DNA from: Chloroflexota bacterium
GTDB taxonomy: Bacteria > Chloroflexota > Ktedonobacteria > Ktedonobacterales > Ktedonobacteraceae
DNA length: 17,394 bases
Assembly: GCA_005881295.1 (NCBI GenBank)
Contig: VBHS01000003.1
Span: 1 to 17,394 of the forward strand
Direction of reading: 5' to 3'
Shown here: positions 14,584 to 17,394 of the stretch, piece by piece
Numbering within the stretch: position 1 is the stretch's first letter
Layout of the letters: each line of letters opens with the position of its first letter
The notes under the pieces: model-generated
Told to the model about the DNA's origin: nothing
Databases searched by the model: none
The model's input: the letters and a program-made list of their open reading frames with translations, nothing else
Program-made: the position numbers and the translations under genes

Positions 14584-14595
14584 GTTGCGCAACAT
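14582..14595. repeat. Perfect 14-base palindrome between convergent genes
   Basis: ATGTTGCGCAACAT reads the same on both strands. It abuts the T-tail of the tRNA-Gly terminator and lies 77 bases past the serA stop. It may be a protein binding site or part of serA 3' end formation (on the minus strand it is followed by AAAA, not Ts). The role is unknown. Confidence 0.5.
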
Positions 14596-14671
14596 TTCCT
14601 TTCATCTTTTAAGCATCTGCTTTAAGCTGCTTATTATAAATTCAACATTGCTCAACGTCAAAGACATCAGG

Positions 14672-16378
14672 CTATAATTTGACCAGAGTCAAGCCAAAGA
14701 TATCTCCTGCTGCGCCGATCTCCTGTAGGGCCCAATCGGGGATTGGGTCATCTACGGAAACGATCATCAGCGCGGTATCTGGCTGCTGCTGGTTGCGCTG
14801 TCGTGGAGTACGTACAATGGGGCCTACATCCATATGGCGAATATTGACGTGGGCTTTTCCTAGTACAGTTCCAACGCGGCCGATCATACCAGGCTGATCG
14901 GGGTTGCGGCAGAAGAGAATATAGCCCTCCGGGACAAATTCAACCCAGTAGCGGCCGACGCGAACAATACGTGGTTCTCCATGCATGACTGCGCCGCTGA
15001 TCACCTCCACGTGTTCATCGCCAGAGCCTGGCTTTCCTGCGAAAGAGGATGGATAACCATTAGCATTCATCATGCGCAGCGTTATCAGATTGGCAAACTC
15101 AGCTGGTGTAGTACTTTTCTGCTCAATGATCTCCAGACCCCACTGTTTTGCCAGTGTAGGCGCATTAATCATATTGACATGAGCGTCAGAAACCGACTCT
15201 AGCAGCCCTTTAACGAGTGCAGCTTGCAGAGGGCGCAGGTCGTAGCTGGCAATGTCACCGCTACAGGAAATCTCAATCTTATGCAGTGGTCCTGGTTGCA
15301 ACTGAGTGTACAGGCGCCCCATCTGTTCCACCAGGCGCATGTAGGGTTGAAGCACCTTCAAGGTTTCCGGCAGGATTAATGGTGCATTGACGGCTGAACG
15401 AGGGAAGTTGCCTCGCAGTACCGTAATAACTTGCTCGGCGACGTCTGTGGCCACCCCTATCTGTGCCTCTTCAGTCGAGGCGCCAAGGTGAGGCGTGGCG
15501 ATCACGCGCTCATCGGCCAGAATCTCTTTCAAGACGGCGCTGTCGCGTATAGGTTCCTGGCTAAAGACATCGAGTGCAACGCCAGCCAGGCGGTTCTCAT
15601 TGAGTGCGTCGAGTAATGCCTTCTCGTCGATTAACCCGCCCCGGGCGCAGTTAATCAACCGGGCACCCGGCTTGAGCAGGTGTAGCTCGTGCGCGCCGAT
15701 CAATCCTTTTGTACCACTTGGTCCGCTGGTTAATGAGGTATGCAATGTGACAAAATCTGCTTGTTTGAGCACCTCTTCAAAACCCAGCATTGACACCCCG
15801 AGCTTACGCGCCTGTTCAGGCGCTACGTAGGGATCAAAGGCTATAACCTGCATTTCCAGGCCCTGTGCGCGGCGTGCAACCTCTGTGCCAACCTTCCCCA
15901 GCCCAACGATGCCCAGCGTCTTGTTGCGCACCTCAACGCCCAAAAAGCGACTCTTTTCCCATTTGCCCGCCTTGGTGCTGCTATTCGCAGTGGGAATCTG
16001 CCGTGCAAGAGCCATCAGCATAGCGATGGTATGTTCCGCTGCCGCGACGATATTGCCGGTGGGAGAGTTGACAACCATGATGCCTTGTCGTGTCGCCGTT
16101 TCCGTATCGATATTGTCTACGCCAACGCCTGCGCGCCCTACGATCTTCAAATGTGTTGCAGCCGCCAATATGTCTTCCGTTATCTGTGTCTCGCTGCGCA
16201 CAATCAGAGCGTGATATTCTCCGATGATTGCCTTCAACTGGTCAGGTTTCATTCCCGGACGTTCATCGATTTGTGCCTGGGGAAGCTCGGTACGTAAAAG
16301 CGCAACGCCTTCTTTTGCTATGCGGTCAGTAATCAGTATTTTAATAGTTTCTACCTTCTCATCTTGCGCCATCGACAT
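14672..16378 (-). CDS. serA: D-3-phosphoglycerate dehydrogenase (long form with ASB and ACT domains)
   Basis: Oxidises 3-phosphoglycerate to 3-phosphohydroxypyruvate with NAD+, the first step of serine synthesis; cytosolic. In the 568-residue form from 16378, the substrate-binding domain includes VGRAGVGVDNID (80-91). The Rossmann motif is GLGKVG (159-164), and the catalytic triad is R246 (NCARGG), E275 (SQEP) and H297 (TPHLGAST). An ASB (allosteric substrate-binding) domain (about 325-460) and a C-terminal ACT domain (about 485-568), the usual serine-feedback site, follow. An in-frame ATG at 16402 adds 8 residues but has no ribosome site, whereas AGAGAGGA precedes 16378, so the shorter start is preferred. 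The gene follows a class V aminotransferase directly on the same strand; together they cover the first two serine steps. Confidence 0.95.
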   Translation of the reverse strand: MSMAQDEKVETIKILITDRIAKEGVALLRTELPQAQIDERPGMKPDQLKAIIGEYHALIVRSETQITEDILAAATHLKIVGRAGVGVDNIDTETATRQGIMVVNSPTGNIVAAAEHTIAMLMALARQIPTANSSTKAGKWEKSRFLGVEVRNKTLGIVGLGKVGTEVARRAQGLEMQVIAFDPYVAPEQARKLGVSMLGFEEVLKQADFVTLHTSLTSGPSGTKGLIGAHELHLLKPGARLINCARGGLIDEKALLDALNENRLAGVALDVFSQEPIRDSAVLKEILADERVIATPHLGASTEEAQIGVATDVAEQVITVLRGNFPRSAVNAPLILPETLKVLQPYMRLVEQMGRLYTQLQPGPLHKIEISCSGDIASYDLRPLQAALVKGLLESVSDAHVNMINAPTLAKQWGLEIIEQKSTTPAEFANLITLRMMNANGYPSSFAGKPGSGDEHVEVISGAVMHGEPRIVRVGRYWVEFVPEGYILFCRNPDQPGMIGRVGTVLGKAHVNIRHMDVGPIVRTPRQRNQQQPDTALMIVSVDDPIPDWALQEIGAAGDIFGLTLVKL

Positions 16379-16406
16379 ATTCCACTGTTCCTCTCTACTC
16401 ATCTAC

Positions 16407-17348
16407 TTATGCATTAGCATGATCGGCAAGCAGCCGTAATCCCATGTCTTTCGCTCTTTGGCGCACGTAGTCACCGATATGTTGATGCCGTAAAAAAATT
16501 GCTTCACGACCTTCAGCAAGCATCTTTTCCAGCGCCAGGTCCAAAGCATAGAAAATGGAAAGGGGAGGAGTGGTCGGATGCTGACCAATCTCAAGCATTT
16601 TGCGCGAACTGGCCCAATCAAAATAGAAGCGTGGCAGTTTGGCCGACTTGCTGGCCTCCCATGCTCGAGGGCTGGCGGCAATCATCATCAGTCCGGGAGG
16701 AGTCATCCATCCCTTTTGCGAACCTGTGAAAACAACATCTATATCCCATGGGTCCATTTCCAGTGGCGCGCATCCCAGTGAACTCACGGCATCAACGCCA
16801 ATCAGGGTGTCAGGGGCGAGTTGCCGCACAAGTGTTGTCAGGGTCTGTACATCATTCATTACCCCTGTCGAGGTTTCATTATGCGTCATCAGCACACCCC
16901 TGTATGGCTTGAGTGTTTTCAGACGGGCCTCGACGATGTTTGGATCAGCTGCCTGTCCCCAGGGGAACTCAATACGCGAAACCTGTAGACCGTAAGCCTC
17001 GGCAATTTTTGCCAGGCGGTTGCCAAAAGATCCAATGGTGATGACTACGACATGATCGCCAGCCGAGAAGAGGTTGGCAATAGTAGATTCTTGTCCGCCT
17101 GTACCTGAAGCAGGGTATGTTAGAACTGGTGAAGAGGTCTGGAAAAAATATTGCAGGCGTGCCGTGACGCGCCGTACAATAGCGGCAAACTCTGGTCCGC
17201 GATGGTTAATCATTGGACGCGCCATTTCCGCCAGGATCACTGGTGGTACAGGTGTTGGGCCAGGGATGCGCAGATTTTGCTGCGGAATAGGTTCGCGAGC
17301 TTCAACTTGAGGTACAGGTATCGCTTTTTTTCGTTCTTGAATGGTCAT
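16407..17348 (-). CDS. Class V PLP aminotransferase (serine-pathway type), C-terminally truncated
   Basis: Belongs to the alanine/serine-glyoxylate aminotransferase-like group of class V enzymes. Beside serA it probably converts 3-phosphohydroxypyruvate to phosphoserine, replacing SerC (inference from context). In the 313-residue form: IPGPTPVPP near the N-terminus, phosphate-binding SGTGGQES (81-88), HNETSTGV (156-163), PLP-ring Asp186 in VDAVSS and Schiff-base Lys212 in GSQKGWMTPPG. The protein ends at LLADHANA with TAA at 16407-16409, exactly where relatives continue with 'SNTVTAV' and about 60 more residues, including the Arg that binds the substrate carboxylate. serA begins almost at once, so the tail is missing, not shifted. 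ATG 17348 has GGAGA at the right distance; an ATG at 17363 does not. Activity is doubtful. Confidence 0.88.
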   Translation of the reverse strand: MTIQERKKAIPVPQVEAREPIPQQNLRIPGPTPVPPVILAEMARPMINHRGPEFAAIVRRVTARLQYFFQTSSPVLTYPASGTGGQESTIANLFSAGDHVVVITIGSFGNRLAKIAEAYGLQVSRIEFPWGQAADPNIVEARLKTLKPYRGVLMTHNETSTGVMNDVQTLTTLVRQLAPDTLIGVDAVSSLGCAPLEMDPWDIDVVFTGSQKGWMTPPGLMMIAASPRAWEASKSAKLPRFYFDWASSRKMLEIGQHPTTPPLSIFYALDLALEKMLAEGREAIFLRHQHIGDYVRQRAKDMGLRLLADHANA

Positions 17349-17394
17349 ATTTCTTCTCTCCATCTATAATTGGTTCAAGAATTCAGGTATCACT

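Noticed and set aside
1..17394. CRISPR array, toxin-antitoxin pair, complete transposase or phage module
   Set aside because: No regularly spaced repeats, paired small genes of known type, or DDE/recombinase motifs were found on either strand.

Overview
The window looks like chromosomal DNA from a free-living, respiring, Gram-positive-type bacterium of moderate GC. The gene mix points to Chloroflexota, most likely the Ktedonobacteria. It includes a short-Q-loop cytochrome bd oxidase, GAF/GAF histidine kinases, a stand-alone molybdopterin oxidoreductase and a class V aminotransferase next to a long serA. Consensus TTGACA/TATAAT promoters are frequent. The lineage is inferred from protein character only; there is no rRNA or other marker here.

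Left part (1-3.7 kb, mostly minus strand, visibly more GC-rich): the 5' end of cydB, complete cydA with its promoter, a wrecked CLC chloride channel/transporter gene (N-terminal half gone, at least two frame breaks, TrkA_C tail out of frame) and a TetR regulator with its own promoter. Next comes a poorly coding islet (about 3.7-5.26 kb). It holds a possible 45-residue acidic ORF, a frameshifted remnant of unknown family, an intact UPF0158-family gene, a doubtful small ORF, and a direct repeat plus palindrome resembling a mobile-element end. A tRNA-His gene with a consensus promoter closes this part.

Middle (5.5-9.6 kb, plus strand): a probable two-gene unit of rdgB (house-cleaning NTP pyrophosphatase) and a 1041-residue DinG-like protein, ended by a strong intrinsic terminator. 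The DinG-like protein keeps a complete DEDDh exonuclease, but its helicase half has lost Walker A, DEAH and motif VI residues while the reading frame stays open. This is the most unusual item in the window.

Right part: a cytosolic Mo/W-bisPGD oxidoreductase, an orphan soluble GAF-GAF histidine kinase, a 119-residue protein of unknown family with a hairpin next to its ribosome binding site, and a tRNA-Gly(CCC) with a perfect sigma70-type promoter and a terminator. On the minus strand is a serine-biosynthesis pair: a class V aminotransferase (probable phosphoserine aminotransferase substitute) followed by serA. The aminotransferase stops about 60 residues short of its family, just before serA.

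I found no CRISPR array, phage module, complete insertion sequence or obvious new defence operon. The items most worth following up are the pseudo-helicase/exonuclease fusion, the truncated aminotransferase, the CLC relic and the possible RBS-sequestering hairpin.
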